Assembly: GCF_033807575.1 (NCBI RefSeq)
Contig: NC_084729.1
Coordinates: 310,001 to 374,000, forward strand
Source: Cydia pomonella
Lineage: Eukaryota; Arthropoda; Insecta; Lepidoptera; Tortricidae
Direction of reading: 5' to 3'
DNA length: 64,000 nt
In this document: positions 46,401-54,109 of the stretch, piece after piece
How the letters are laid out: every line of letters begins with the position of its first letter
How positions within the stretch are numbered: position 1 is the stretch's first letter
Notes under the pieces: generated by a model
What the model saw: the letters and a program-made list of their open reading frames with translations, nothing else
Told to the model about the DNA's origin: nothing
Database searches by the model: none
Translations under genes and position numbers: made by a program

Positions 46401-49400
46401 ATGGCAGTCGCTATCGTAAAAACTAGTGTCTACGTCAATTCTAGGGATTAGTTGCCGAGCGTACCCCAGGCTCCCATGAGCCGTAGCAAAATGCCGGGTC
46501 AACGCAAGGAAGAAGAAGAAGATCTACCTAGGTAGATAGATTTCCTTTGGTTTTTATAAACCATGCCTCGCACAGCTAAACTTGGCTATATTTACTATGG
46601 AATGAACTATCGCCTGCGGTATTTCCGGACTGATATGACCTTTAAACCTTCAAGATAAGAGCGTAATTCCATATCAAAGGCCGGCAATGCACTTAAAACC
46701 TCTTTGGTGTTGCGAGTGTCCATGGGTTGCGGTAATCGCTTACCATCAGGCAATTTGTCCGCTCGTTTACCTTCTATATCATAAAACACACCGAAACTAA
46801 TTTTAAATCTTAAAGGGCTCCCTGGGGCCAATGACCTTCGATCTGAATCCCTTAGGTTTCTGTTTTTTGGAACCTATCATATGAACAGCAACGGCTTTAA
46901 GCAATATAGTATCCTATATTACTTAAAATTTCATTGGTGTCGAGATATTTGGCATCAAAGTTGAACAATTATGGGCCAAAAAACTGGTTTTCTGGCTATA
47001 ATATTTTTTTATTACTTTAAAATTAAAATCTCTGACTAGTTTTTAAATACGTCAAAGACAAATCCAAATGTTAAATTTGCGTATATGTAAGATCATTCAC
47101 AGCAATCGAGTAACGAAAAAAGTGTTTTTTTAGACAATTTATAAACAAAAAAACAAAAATAAATAAGTATTCATTTCTTTGAAAATCCGGTAGACCAGAA
47201 TAGAGATAAAAGATTGAAGAACCGATAGCCGTTTGTCTTATAATTCTATCTATAGTGCAATTATAGGAGTAACGACTCAAAATTTGACAAAAATCGATGA
47301 AAACCGCGCAATGCGGGTTGGAGACTTCACACACAATCTATGAATTTCTTCGTGGATGTTTGCAGGTTTCTTCACGACGTTTTCCTTCACCGGAAAGCTA
47401 GTGGTAAATATCAAGTAATATTTCGTACATAAGCTCCGCAAAACTCATTGGTATGCACCAGGATTTGAACCCGCGACCTCCGGATTAAAAGTTGGACGTC
47501 AGATGCACTCGGCCACCACCGTTTAATGTTAATAAATGTTATTCTTAATCTTATAGCATTTATCCGACTTTATTCTGTTCAGTTTAATATAAGAATTTGT
47601 TTACATAAAGTTCACAGGAACCGTAATTGAAATGATAATTCCATTAACATTTATAAATACAAAAAAACAAAAACAGTTCAAAGGACGCAAATATAATGTC
47701 CAGGTAGCTATTCAACATTAGAACCACACAAATGCCTTCTAAGTATTCTTATATATTTACAAAAGTTACGTCTTCAATGAAATGTTATTGTTTATTGACC
47801 ACAAAGAAGATAATGATTGTTATGGGAGCCTATAATGTCCCGCTGGGCAAAGGCTTCCCACTTTTTCCAGTTTTCCCGATCCTGTGCAATCTCTGGTCAT
47901 TCCTTTAAAAATAAATCTAAGTCGTCTCGCCACCGCCGACGTGGTCTGCAAGATCCTCGTTTTGAGCAGGGCTGCTACTCTATGGCGATCTTGGACCACA
48001 GCACACTCTGCATTCGACAGATAGGACCAGCCCAGTCCCACTTTAGCTAAGCCGCTTTCCGAGCTACGTTGACTACTTTTGTTCTGGAGCGCAGCGTGGT
48101 GTTCCGGAACAAAAAGAATAACAACAAAAAAAAAGACGGATTTATATTTAAAAAAATTACGATCGTACTAGTTGAAATAAATCTCTTAACATACCTTATT
48201 AATGGCTCTGTAAGCTATATAGATCTTGCTAGCTCCCATGGTACAGTCACCATCAGATATATCGGAGCAACCGAGGTGGTCACAAATATCTAAACACGCG
48301 TCTATTATCAAGGAGTTAGAGCGCGTGTTCAGATATTTTTGAGCACCTTGGGCGCTCCGATATATTTGATGGCGACTGTAAGCATTTTTGAACAAAATGT
48401 TAAAAACCGAGCCAACAAAAAATCCATGTAATTATTTAGCCTACCCTCAAATTTCAAAAGAATCGTTTCAATAATGGGACCTGTAGATCAAACAGATATA
48501 CGAAAGTTTATTTTTGCCCAAGCTGAAACGCAGATTAGCGCTTGGCCAATAAAAACTGAAATAAGTTTTTGGCAAAAATTTCGTTTTGGTACAAGCTTTT
48601 ATCGCTGACTGTACTTTTCTTTCCACAGGCAACTAATACGTACTCATCGGGACGACAAAATTCTAAAAACCCCAAACACAATTAGGTTGCGTTGTTTCAT
48701 CACACAGTTCCTATGGCCACCTCCTGTCTCCATCATCAGATCAGCTCGTTGGTACCATAATATTGCATTGTCACCCGACTTACATATGTATGAAAAATTT
48801 TAGCTCCATCGGAAACCGGGAAGTGGACCAAATTTAATTTGCTAGATTTGACCTGTACAAACATACGGCCCGATTCTAAAAATGATAAAGACACGTTTAA
48901 GATCCTGAAAAATCCTTAAAAGATCTATATCTAAACTACTTGTGAAAATTGAGGTTTATTTCGATTCCGCTGTGATCCCAATAAGATCTATCTACGATAT
49001 TTCTAACGTCAAAGTGACATTGGTTGCCCGAATCGAGCTGCTTCTGTCAATTATACGACATACAAACGATATTTAAATGAGGACTTATGTAAATCAGAAC
49101 TTATCGTTATCGTATCTCATTCTTCGAATCGGGCCAATAGTTTCATACGTACATTGCAAGTTAAATAAAAGCTTGTAAAAATGCCGTTACCTGGTTACAA
49201 TTTAAAAGGCAGGGATCTTTAATAAATTAAACGCAAAAAGAGCTTATTTAGCTATGCAGCGGGCGGAAGATTAAAGTACCTACTAGAATGTATAAGTATT
49301 GTGTGGTGAGGGAAATTGAGTTTTATTATTAAGGGAGTTAGAACATTTGTGCGTGAGGGTTCAAATAACCAAACGAGAGGTCGCAATAAGAGTTTTGAAT

Positions 49401-52400
49401 GATTCACGGTTAATTTCACTAGACTTACACCATGTTACACCACGCGCAGGGGAGCCTGGGGTCCGCTTGGCAACTAATCCCTAGAATTGGCGTAGGCTAG
49501 TTAGGGTTCCGTATCCAAATGGCAAAAATCGGCCAAGAGCATGTCGGGCCATGCTCAGAGTAGGGTTCCGTCGTTACTCTTCCGCCACAATAAGCTAAAT
49601 TGGAGCTTAAAGTATGGTAGATTGTCAACCAAGGGATGAACTGTGGGTGTACGTCTTTTTACTATGAAGGGGAAACTTTTTGCGATAACTCAAAAACTTT
49701 ACATGTAGGGGAGGTACCCTAAAAAAAAAAAAAAATATATTTTATTGTACGACTTCGTCGGCTTTGTTGATTTATATATCCATGGCAAATTTCAGCTTTC
49801 TAGCACTAACGACCACGGAGCAAAGCCTCGGACAGACAGCCAGACAGACATGGCGAAACTATAAGGGTTCCTAGTTGACTACGGAACCCTAAAAACGGAA
49901 CCCTTATGGATTCGTCATGTCTGTCTGTCCGACTATGTCACAGCCACTTTTTTCCGAAACTATAAGAAGTATACCGTTCAAATTTGATAAGTAGATGTAT
50001 TCTGTGAGCCGCATTAAGATTTTCACACAAAAATAAAAATAAAAAACCAATAAAATTTGGGGGTTCCCCACACTTAGAACTGAAACTCAATTTATTTTTC
50101 ATCAAACCCATACATGTGGGGTATCCTATGGATAGGTCTTCAAAAAAGATATTGAGGTTTCCAATATCATTTTTTTCTAAACTGAATAGTTTGCACGAGA
50201 TACACTTCCAAAGTGGTAAAATGTGACCCCCCCCCCCTCCTGTAACATCTAAAATAAGAAAATGGTAAAACTAAAAATAAATATATGATGTACATTACCA
50301 TGCAAACATCCACCGCAAATTGGTTTGAACGAGATCTAGTAAGTAATATTTTTTAATACGTCATAAATGGTACGGAACCCTTCATGGGCGAGTCCGACTC
50401 GCACTTGGCCGCTTTTTTTACGAAAGTGACTGCTATCTGACCTTCCAACCCAGAGGGTAAACTAGGCCTTATTGGGATTAGTCCGGTTTCCTCACGATGT
50501 TTTTCTTTACTGAAAAGCTAGTGGTAAATATCAAATGATATTTCGTACATATTAAGTTCCGAAAAACTCATTGTTTTTGCGATTATACCTGTAAAACTGT
50601 CAACTTTTTATAGAAATGTAACCTATATATGTTCCTTCAGAACTATTGCTACTGACATTTCGTACAGCTTTCTTGATTGCCAGCACTCTTCATTACTCGG
50701 CCTTTTGTGTCCCGGATTCGATTCCGATGAATGCACGCCCTCAATACGGGCTTAGTGGCGACGAGAAATTAAAATGGACTTTTTAATGCCCGTGACACAG
50801 TTTTATGAGGGGTGTTCGTCGCACCACGCTAGACATCGTAAGTGACATTTGAAAACAAATAGGTAATATTTTCCTCGGTTGTTACCGCGATAGTTAGTCA
50901 AAAATAAAAGAATAGAATAGAGTAGAAAAACGTTTATTGCAAAACCATCTACAAACAGCACCACATTAGAAAACAAAAAAGTAAGAAAGAAGATCTAACA
51001 CACTAAACAGTTATAACTACTTGTAACTTATACTAACATGCAATAGTTACAGTGATGATGCTGTAATAGAGGCTACAATTGGACACCACTCAGCATATGC
51101 TCTAACATATATCTGCTACAGCGCTGGTCTTCCGTGGAGCCCAGGGCAAGAAGATAGCTCAGAACAGTAAAGGCAGTGTCAGACAGTGATTTAGCAAGTA
51201 TTCATATTTAACACAAGTTAGAAACTAATGCATGGAAAAATTTCAAAGCGGAAGTGAGTGGGTTGGGAATATCTAAAAATATATAAAAATATAAACAGGT
51301 AAAGTCAGACATGTACTTAGTTTAATATATAGTAGAGCATGTATACATAAAAAAGGCAACTCGTTAGCTGTGCGAGGTAGGAAATTTGCGGAGAAACGCA
51401 CAGTTGAGGACTGCCAACCATCTGTGGTGAGTATGGATATGATGTCGTGTATAAGAGGCTATACTAACGTTTTTTTTGAGGTTTACACGTAGCCCAGTTG
51501 GTCCGGATATATCGGGACCTCGGCCACTGCCCGTTCATGATCCGGCCATATTGACTGTAGATCAAGGCTTGAAACCGGTTTTAAAAATAGAGGTAAATAC
51601 CGGTTTATTTAGATTTTAATCAGAACTTTCATAAGAACGCGAACGTTTTACAAATTTTATTGTAACCTAAATAAACCAATTTATTTGACGGGCGACGAGC
51701 CATCTGGCCTGGTGGTATGCCGCATAAACAAAGACACTCACATAGGAAAAAACCGTCGACAGTCGACAGTTAATCAGAAAATAACTTCTAAATGTGCTCC
51801 TAAATACCGGTTTAAAAATAATGGTCTTACGAACGAAACCAAAATTTAAAGTTTTTGCGCCAAGAACGGTTTGGAAATTTGATCAGTTTCCAAGCCTTGC
51901 TGTAGATGATGGATCCACACCACATCTCATTCCTGAATAAGAGCTTGCGTACGAGTTCTCGCTTCATCTAAATGAGCCGTAAAAGAATATAATTGAGTAT
52001 AATTACAGTGAGACACCTCATTCGGTTCTCGTATGTTTCTTTTATCCTAATGAATGTTTTAATTATACGGAATTTTGACTCTTAGAGACTCTAAACATCT
52101 CTAAGGATAATTTGATAAAAATCATTTAGTTCTGACATTTAAAGATATTTACACCACTAAATAATTTTAGTTATTTTTGTATCTTTTTGTGTTTTTTTTT
52201 TTAAATTGTAATTCGACATTTAGAGACTTTATATATCTCTAAGTAATAATAATATCTTACTTAATTTTTCTTTAAACAATAATACTTTAGTTTGCATTAA
52301 TATTTTCAATGAAATGTATTGTATAAATTGTTGATATGCTTGTTTTTGTTTGTATGTAAATTCCATGTTGACGTGTAAAAGTGCCCTTGTGGCCTATTTG

Positions 52401-54109
52401 CTGAATAAATGTTGAAGTTGAAGAAGTTGAAATAAACTTACGTTCGTTTTTCGGCGCAGGAGGTTTACGCGTAGCCCAGTTGGTCCGGATGGACCGGGAC
52501 CCCAGCCACTGCCCGTTCATGGCCGTAATCGCAGATTCTGCCTCCTGTGAATCACAACATTAAGAGATTAATACATATAAACATTACAAGTTAAATAAAA
52601 GCTTGTCATATAACCTTTACTAAGTCTGTACTTTACACGTTTGTACCTCTCTAATATAAACATTTGATTAGTTTTACCTCTGTGACCCGAAACCTCTTCG
52701 AGACGAACAAAAACCTATAAGTACCACTCTAAGTCGATACCTTCTTTTTAGAACTAAAACTCATAAATACGATTTTTTTAAGTATTTCCCTTAAGATTCG
52801 TGCTGTCGACGTTCTATTGTATTAGGTAACTGTTTAAACGATGAATTTTAGCTACTAAGCCACCATGTTTATCTACTGTTGCTACAGTACAAGTTTCATC
52901 ATCATTCTTGGTCTTAAAAGTCTATTACAGACTTTAGAAACAGTGTCAGCTAGGGCGCCGACGTTTTTAAGGGAGCGGCAAACACGCCCACGAGCCTGGC
53001 AGGTGTAATGTACGCGTGGCGGACAGAAGTCGCTCTGATGACGCTTGGCTCGCTCACTTGCGAGTGTCTTAAACCAAACGTTATCGTGAATTTTACGCCC
53101 GTCAAACACCAGTTTGCTTCATTTGTCTCTGTCCTCGGCAAGATCCTCCCATTTGTGAACCGGTATGTTGAAGACGTGCATGTCTAGCTTGGCGAAATCC
53201 TTATGCCGTCATCGGCCGACTGACGCTTCTCTTGGCATCAACGATGGCGCCAAGCACAACACGCCGCGGCAAACGAGAAGGTTGCATTCGATGCACATGC
53301 CCCAGCCAGCGTAACCGTCTCCGCTTTAGCAGCGCAAAGAGGCTGGGAAGCTGAGGAAACTCAAGCAACCTCTCGTTCGTGACCCTATCCTTCCAGTGTA
53401 TTTTCAAAATGTTCTGGATGCAGCGCATGTGGAAAGCGTTGACACGACGTTCGTAGTTCGACGATATATATTTTTTTTTTAATTAGCCCGTTTTCGAAGT
53501 TATATCAATACACCTTAATGAGTATTTCTCTTATCTCATGTTACCCAAGTTACCCCACTTGGCGAAACATGATAATAATTCAATTCAATAATTTATTTCA
53601 GTCATAATAAGACCATATCATTTGTTAGTAATACAATAAAATTAATCTTAATATGCTAATATTAGTAAAAGACAGATTCAAATAAAAATAAAAATACATT
53701 TTTTTACATAACATGAATAAAACTACCGCTGTAAGTGCAATAGCATCCAATGGTGCATTATATAAGTAGTAGTATTTATATATTTTTAACATTATTTGAT
53801 TTCAAGTTTAATTTTTTCCTTATTATTTGTTAGTATTTTTTCCTGCACCAACATACACAAATGTCTCTGTTTGACCCAATGGCTGACTGGTAGAGAATGC
53901 CTTTTGGAATTAAGTTCGCCATTTGTACATTTTGCTTTATGTGTGCAATAAAGTTTAAATAAATAAATAAATGGTGCTGGAACGGGCAGTCTAACCTCTC
54001 GGCTAGCAATAATGAGAATTGAAGAGCACTTACCGATTTTTTGAGGAATGACACGAAGCCATAGCCCTTGGATTTGAGGGTCTGAGGGTCTCGGACAACT
54101 CGACAGTCC
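31458..54109 (-). CDS. Rox8: Rox8 / TIA-1-TIAR-like RNA-binding protein, 3' seven exons
   Basis: TIA-1 family proteins bind U-rich RNA, promote recognition of weak 5' splice sites in the nucleus and seed stress granules in the cytoplasm. Exons in order: 54109-54034, 52544-52442, 41030-40850, 39767-39638, 37719-37541, 32628-32469, 31499-31458 (stop TGA at 31460-31458). Every junction has GT-AG and matching phase. About 289 residues are visible: second half of RRM2 with RNP1 KGYGFVSF, the conserved linker NWATRKPPAPK, FDEVYNQSSPTNCTVYCGGL opening RRM3, RNP1 KGYAFIRF split by an intron, VKCSWGKE closing RRM3, then a Q/Y/G-rich low-complexity tail ending ISEDEWLAPSLLV. RRM1 and the front of RRM2 must lie beyond 64,000, so the upstream intron exceeds 9.8 kb. 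Introns seen are 0.97-11.4 kb. Confidence 0.93.
31880..32030 (+). pseudogene. 'IAIQRGNAAS' retroelement fragment
   Basis: CACAACGTATCAGCATTGCG and the translation AQRISIAIQRENAASILGTM match 10,870-11,062, with an internal deletion. It lies in the last Rox8 intron in antisense orientation. Confidence 0.6.
32100..32290. repeat. Foldback-like repeat
   Basis: AATTCGCAACTCGTGTCGAT and CACTCGTTGCGAATTTTCC are opposed arms. A related block is at 35,300-35,400. Confidence 0.5.
32469..32628 (-). CDS. Rox8: Rox8 exon: Val-Gly-Gly repeat and Gln-rich tail
   Basis: A 160-base exon (acceptor CCCCCCAG|AATGGG, donor CAGCCG|GTGAGT). It encodes MGGVQLPWALGGG, six VGG units, then AAMSQPPQVLHYPVQHFQVQ and P. 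The GC-rich VGG tract sits in the low-complexity domain. Without splicing, the frame continues about 30 codons into the intron (VSSATSGFSLRAW...) before a stop, an alternative C-terminus. Confidence 0.88.
32707..33016. repeat. Palindromic MITE with inner long inverted repeat
   Basis: The outer ends are TTAGAGGCCAATTAAAC and GTTTAAACTGGCCTCTTAG. The inner arms, 32,754-32,899, contain AAAAGGGACCTTATTGTCG and its complement. About 80 bases upstream in sense of a Rox8 exon. Confidence 0.75.
33083..33330 (+). pseudogene. LINE ORF2 C-terminus and tail
   Basis: Plus-strand translation includes RTAKESNALPESVFPHEYNL and GLFKARVNRYL, the usual C-terminal pattern of jockey-like LINEs, followed by TTACCATCAGGTGAGATTG and an A-rich end. 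Confidence 0.75.
33345..33495. repeat. Short MITE related to the core of 54,531-55,763
   Basis: TTTAGGTCACACTGAGCAAC, CTCAAAATCGCGAAAA and CAGACCAGCAAAATGTATGA appear in the same order as in the larger composite element. Confidence 0.65.
33505..33665 (-). mobile_element. T1 tail fragment
   Basis: CAAACAAGCATACGGCCAGC, CCAGAGGAGTTACATGCGCG and GAGCTCTGGCAACCTTACTC match the T1 family on the minus strand. Confidence 0.65.
33885..34275. mobile_element. DNA-transposon remnant with ATTCGCATTCG arms
   Basis: Left arm GATGTCAGGAATATTCGCAT and right arm GAATGCGACATACCAGACAT are rough inverted repeats enclosing many ATTCGCAT/ATGCGAAT motifs. Confidence 0.5.
34446..34860 (-). mobile_element. LINE tail with AGAAT microsatellite
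   Basis: AGAATAGAATAGAATAGAAT then TTTTTATTCGTAGACAC. A related tail is at 50,905-51,430. Confidence 0.5.
35300..35650. repeat. Two adjoining foldback repeats
   Basis: The first pairs CTCGCGACGAGTGGCGA with TCGACACGAGTTGCGAA. The second pairs GGTGGTAAACAAGAATTTAC with GTAATTCTTGTACCGCCC. Confidence 0.55.
36344..36669. mobile_element. MITE with about 80-bp inverted repeats and TA duplication
   Basis: Ends GCACAATCGGATTAAGACCA and its exact complement, flanked by TA on both sides, as in Tc1/mariner-type insertion. The arms stay nearly identical for about 80 bases, which suggests recent activity. Confidence 0.8.
36735..36850 (+). pseudogene. 'IAIQRGNAAS' retroelement fragment
   Basis: GGTGACCGAAGAGCTGGCAG, CACAACGTATTAGCATCGCT and ATGCTGCCAGCATCCTCGGC correspond to the fragment at 10,870-11,062. 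Confidence 0.6.
37541..37719 (-). CDS. Rox8: Rox8 exon: Tyr/Gln/Gly-rich low-complexity segment
   Basis: A 179-base exon (acceptor TCAATTTCCAG|CTCGGC, donor ATGGG|GTACGT). It encodes LGGTAYSPFSAAYTGG, VPPASYWYNTYPQQLGGFLQ, three perfect GVQ repeats, then GYSYGQFGYQQQYMG. It corresponds to the prion-like tail that drives TIA-1 condensation in other species. Confidence 0.92.
37738..37800 (-). mobile_element. SINE family 1 tail fragment
   Basis: TTATAGGACATTTTACACAC and TTGAGTAAGCCCCACAATAA match the SINE family 1 tail. It begins about 20 bases upstream of a Rox8 acceptor and overlaps the likely branch-point region. Confidence 0.6.
37930..38035. repeat. Foldback repeat, twin of 31,062-31,178
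   Basis: CATGGTTCCATTTTTATCGC and GGCATGGTGACAAATGATAA form the arms. Same orientation as the other copy. Confidence 0.7.
38650..38800. repeat. Pair of TACAGGGTG motifs, decayed repeat
   Basis: ATATACAGGGTGGAATTTCT at the left and CATACAGGGTGTTTGAAAAA at the right bracket a GC-richer stretch. Such CAGGGTG ends are frequent in insect repeats; the class is unknown. Confidence 0.35.
39110..39637 (-). repeat. Tandem array of four partial copies of the adjacent Rox8 exon
   Basis: Units of 109, 110, 111 and 136 bases are anchored by the donor block TTCTCACCT (plus strand) at 39,522, 39,412, 39,301 and 39,165, in register with the real donor at 39,631. In sense each unit runs acceptor-like TTGGTTCCCAG|GTTCT, then a segment matching GACGTGAATGGCCAGCC of the real exon, to donor CAG|GTGAGAA (the nearest unit has TAG|GTGAGAA). 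The middle of the source exon is deleted in all. The nearest copy still reads IDVKGQQLVKYWGK against TDVNGQPVKCSWGK. The stretch between one donor and the next acceptor is only 20 bases, too short for an intron. Confidence 0.8.
39638..39767 (-). CDS. Rox8: Rox8 exon: end of RRM3
   Basis: A 130-base exon (acceptor AATTTTCAG|GTTCTC, donor GACAG|GTGAGA). Completing the split Arg it encodes RFSTKESATHAIVAVHNT, then DVNGQPVKCSWGKESGDPNN and AQTPGQ, that is the second helix and last strand of RRM3 with the family's VKCxWGKE motif. It is the source of the tandem array lying directly downstream. Confidence 0.93.
40323..40432 (-). pseudogene. Decayed copy of the Rox8 RRM3 exon (3' half with donor)
   Basis: CCTGACCTGATGAAGGCTTA, TTGAACACCCTGATCTGG and TTTTCTGGAGCAGATCCTC align to the real exon at 40,843-40,960 with several indels. 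The donor context ATCAG|GTCAGG is preserved. The frame is broken. Confidence 0.75.
40661..40735 (-). mobile_element. tRNA-derived SINE head
   Basis: The minus strand reads TAGCTGAATTGGCAGGGCAA and, further on, GCGAGTTCAAATCTCGCC, matching tRNA A- and B-box patterns. It lies between the two partial RRM3-exon copies. Confidence 0.55.
40755..40840 (-). pseudogene. Partial copy of the Rox8 RRM3 exon (5' half), abutting the real exon
   Basis: In sense it reads NQSSPTNCIVYCKGLAASLT, then GKLLKM, against NQSSPTNCTVYCGGLAAGLT and EELLQK in the real exon. It begins only about 10 bases beyond the real donor. The frame is open, but the end of the copy has no donor. Confidence 0.85.
40850..41030 (-). 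CDS. Rox8: Rox8 exon: linker and first half of RRM3
   Basis: A 181-base exon (acceptor ATCTGTTCCAG|TAAACT, donor ATCAG|GTCAGG). It encodes LNSKPLTFDEVYNQSSPTNC, then RNP2 TVYCGGL, AAGLTEELLQKTFQPFGSIQ, EIRVFKDKGYAFI. RNP1 KGYAFIRF crosses the next intron. Two partial copies of this exon lie within 530 bases downstream. Confidence 0.95.
41440..41680 (+). pseudogene. LINE ORF2 C-terminus plus T1 tail
   Basis: The plus strand encodes PRTLRLWNELSAEVFPRVYS and MGFFKKGVYRFLKGRQRACS, the usual LINE C-terminal pattern, leading straight into the T1 tail (CTGGAGTTGCAGGCGTCCAT, GGGCCGTATGCTTCTTTGCC). This identifies the T1 tails elsewhere as LINE ends. Confidence 0.8.
42256..42458. mobile_element. MITE with TTA/TA flanks
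   Basis: Left AGGGCCTGTTTGATAATGTC and right GACATTATGAAAGGCCCT are inverted repeats, and the inner GTCCAAGTAAAGT / ACTTTACTTGGAC also pairs. Flanked by TTA on both sides. Confidence 0.75.
42990..43205 (+). pseudogene. LINE C-terminal fragment with AAGAAGAAG tail
   Basis: Translation RIIEGKIEGKRGRGRRRISW, then TRNIRVWLGVGSTEKLIR and DRMAYRHKVANL, a familiar RTE-type C-terminus, ending in AAGAAGAAGAAAAAGAAG. Confidence 0.8.
43210..44594. other. Rox8 intron DNA, no feature seen
   Basis: Part of the 11.4-kb intron between 52,442 and 41,030. No exon-like sequence with family motifs was found. Confidence 0.4.
44595..44715 (+). mobile_element. T2 tail fragment
   Basis: AAAGGCCGGCAACGCACTTA, CCTCTGGTGTTGTAGGTGTC, GGTAATCGCTTACCATCAGG and GTCTGCTCGTTTGCCTCC, followed by an A-rich end. 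Confidence 0.7.
44988..45082 (+). mobile_element. T1 tail fragment, internally deleted
   Basis: GGGTCGGCAACGCGCCTGTA, CTCCTCTGGAGTTACAAG and CTGCTTACCATCAATGTTTG; the GGGCCGTATGCTT part is lost. Confidence 0.6.
45105..45410. repeat. Degenerate minisatellite of palindromic GGCATGCC units, arms in opposite orientation
   Basis: The left half repeats AGGCATGCCGAGGCGTC-like units and the right half their complement (CTCGGCATGCC, CAAGCATACCTCGGC), so the block is a tandem repeat folded into an inverted one. Unit spacing is about 22-24 bases. GCCTGGGCATTCCCAAGCA occurs twice in the right half. Confidence 0.7.
45438..45690 (+). mobile_element. SINE family 1, full-length copy
   Basis: GATCTGGCCTAGTGGGTAGT (A-box), AGGTTCAAATCCTGGTAAGG (B-box), GTATTTAAGTATTTATATAT and TTACTGTGGGACTTAGTCAA, ending AATGTCCTATAATATTGATT. 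Confidence 0.85.
46203..46526 (+). mobile_element. SINE family 2, full-length copy with tRNA-like head
   Basis: Head GTGGTGGCCTAGCGGTAAAA and a B-box-like GAGATCAAACTCGG, then GGTGAAGGAAACCATCGTGA, GTGGGTTGGAAGGTCAGATG and an AAGAAGAAGAAGA tail. This copy defines the family. Confidence 0.85.
46675..46795 (+). mobile_element. T2 tail fragment
   Basis: AAAGGCCGGCAATGCACTTA, GGTGTTGCGAGTGTCCATGG and CGGTAATCGCTTACCATCAG. Confidence 0.7.
47340..47526 (-). mobile_element. SINE family 2, head half
   Basis: The minus strand reads GGTGGTGGCCGAGTGCATCT, then TTCAAATCCTGG and TTTCCGGTGAAGGAAAACGT. Confidence 0.7.
47815..48060 (-). pseudogene. RTE-type LINE C-terminal remnant
   Basis: One minus frame gives RPRRRWRDDLDLFLKE, a stop, then PEIAQDRENWKKWEAFAQRD, the usual C-terminus with a premature stop. 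Another frame covers the preceding segment, so there is at least one frameshift. Confidence 0.75.
48242..48380. mobile_element. Foldback MITE
   Basis: TACAGTCACCATCAGATATA and TATATTTGATGGCGACTGTA are inverted ends; CGGAGCAACCGAGGTG and CACCTTGGGCGCTCCG pair next. Confidence 0.75.
48651..49190. repeat. Dispersed repeat (twin of 3,571-3,950) split by a foldback element
   Basis: The outer parts match the other copy. Between them, at 48,867-49,135, lies an insert with ends GGCCCGATTC and GAATCGGGCC. The comparison gives a filled and an empty site. Confidence 0.75.
49437..50576 (-). mobile_element. SINE family 2 split by a 0.9-kb family G element
   Basis: SINE parts lie at 49,437-49,502 (GGCAACTAATCCCTAGAATT, GGCGTAGGCTAGT) and 50,419-50,576 (ACGAAAGTGACTGCTATCTG, CCTTCCAACCCAGAGGGTAA). 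The insert at about 49,503-50,415 begins TTAGGGTTCCGTA and ends GAGTCCGACTCGCACTTGGC, CGC and a T-run. Confidence 0.8.
50905..51430 (-). mobile_element. LINE tail with AGAAT-type microsatellite
   Basis: AAAGAATAGAATAGAGTAGA followed by AAAACGTTTATTGCAAAACC; the boundary at the far end is not clear. Confidence 0.45.
51479..51550 (-). pseudogene. Partial copy of the Rox8 RRM2 exon
   Basis: In sense it encodes MNGQWPRSRYIRTNWATCKP against MNGQWLGSRSIRTNWATRKP in the exon at 52,442-52,544. About 72 bases are duplicated with roughly ten changes. It lies 0.9 kb downstream of its source, with the frame still open but no acceptor or donor. Confidence 0.85.
51563..51899. mobile_element. hAT-like MITE, 337 bp, complete
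   Basis: Ends CAAGGCTTG and its complement CAAGCCTTG, with AAACCGGTTTTAAAAAT near the left end. The flanks show a perfect 8-bp duplication CTGTAGAT (51,555-51,562 and 51,900-51,907). It starts 12 bases from the duplicated RRM2-exon piece. Confidence 0.85.
52014..52436 (+). mobile_element. Retroelement-like repeat ending GCTGAATAAATGTTG
   Basis: Shares GTGAGACACCTCATTC, AACATCTCTAAGGATAATTT and GGCCTATTTGCTGAATAAAT with an inverted copy at 55,222-55,575. Its tail ends within 10 bases of the Rox8 donor at 52,442. Confidence 0.65.
52442..52544 (-). CDS. Rox8: Rox8 exon: end of RRM2 and linker
   Basis: A 103-base exon (acceptor GTGATTCACAG|GAGGCA, donor CGAAC|GTAAGT). It encodes EAESAITAMNGQWLGSRSIR and TNWATRKPPAPKNE, the family's RRM2 C-terminal helix, last strand and conserved basic linker. 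Confidence 0.95.
52865..53460 (-). pseudogene. LINE C-terminal remnant, multiply interrupted
   Basis: One minus frame gives MRCIQNILKIHWKDRVTNER, then LLKRRRLRWLGHVHRMQPSR and LPRRVVLG before a stop at 53,201. Downstream pieces resume in other frames with QWADRTKWR-like and FVCDTCQKTCRS-like decayed segments. It lies in the first visible Rox8 intron. Confidence 0.75.
53575..53985. mobile_element. Two abutting LINE tails
   Basis: AATTCAATTCAATAATTTAT near 53,578 reads as a tail on the minus strand. TGTGCAATAAAGTTTAAATA near 53,945 is a plus-strand tail ending in AAATAAATAAATAAA. The second ends 50-60 bases before the Rox8 donor at 54,034. Confidence 0.55.
54034..54109 (-). CDS. Rox8: Rox8 exon: middle of RRM2 with RNP1
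   Basis: A 76-base exon (acceptor TTTGTTCCAG|GGACTG by position 54,109, donor AAATCG|GTAAGT). It encodes DCRVVRDPQTLKSKGYGFVS and FLKKS. KGYGFVSF is the RNP1 of RRM2. The previous exon supplies two bases of the first codon and is not in the window. Confidence 0.93.
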
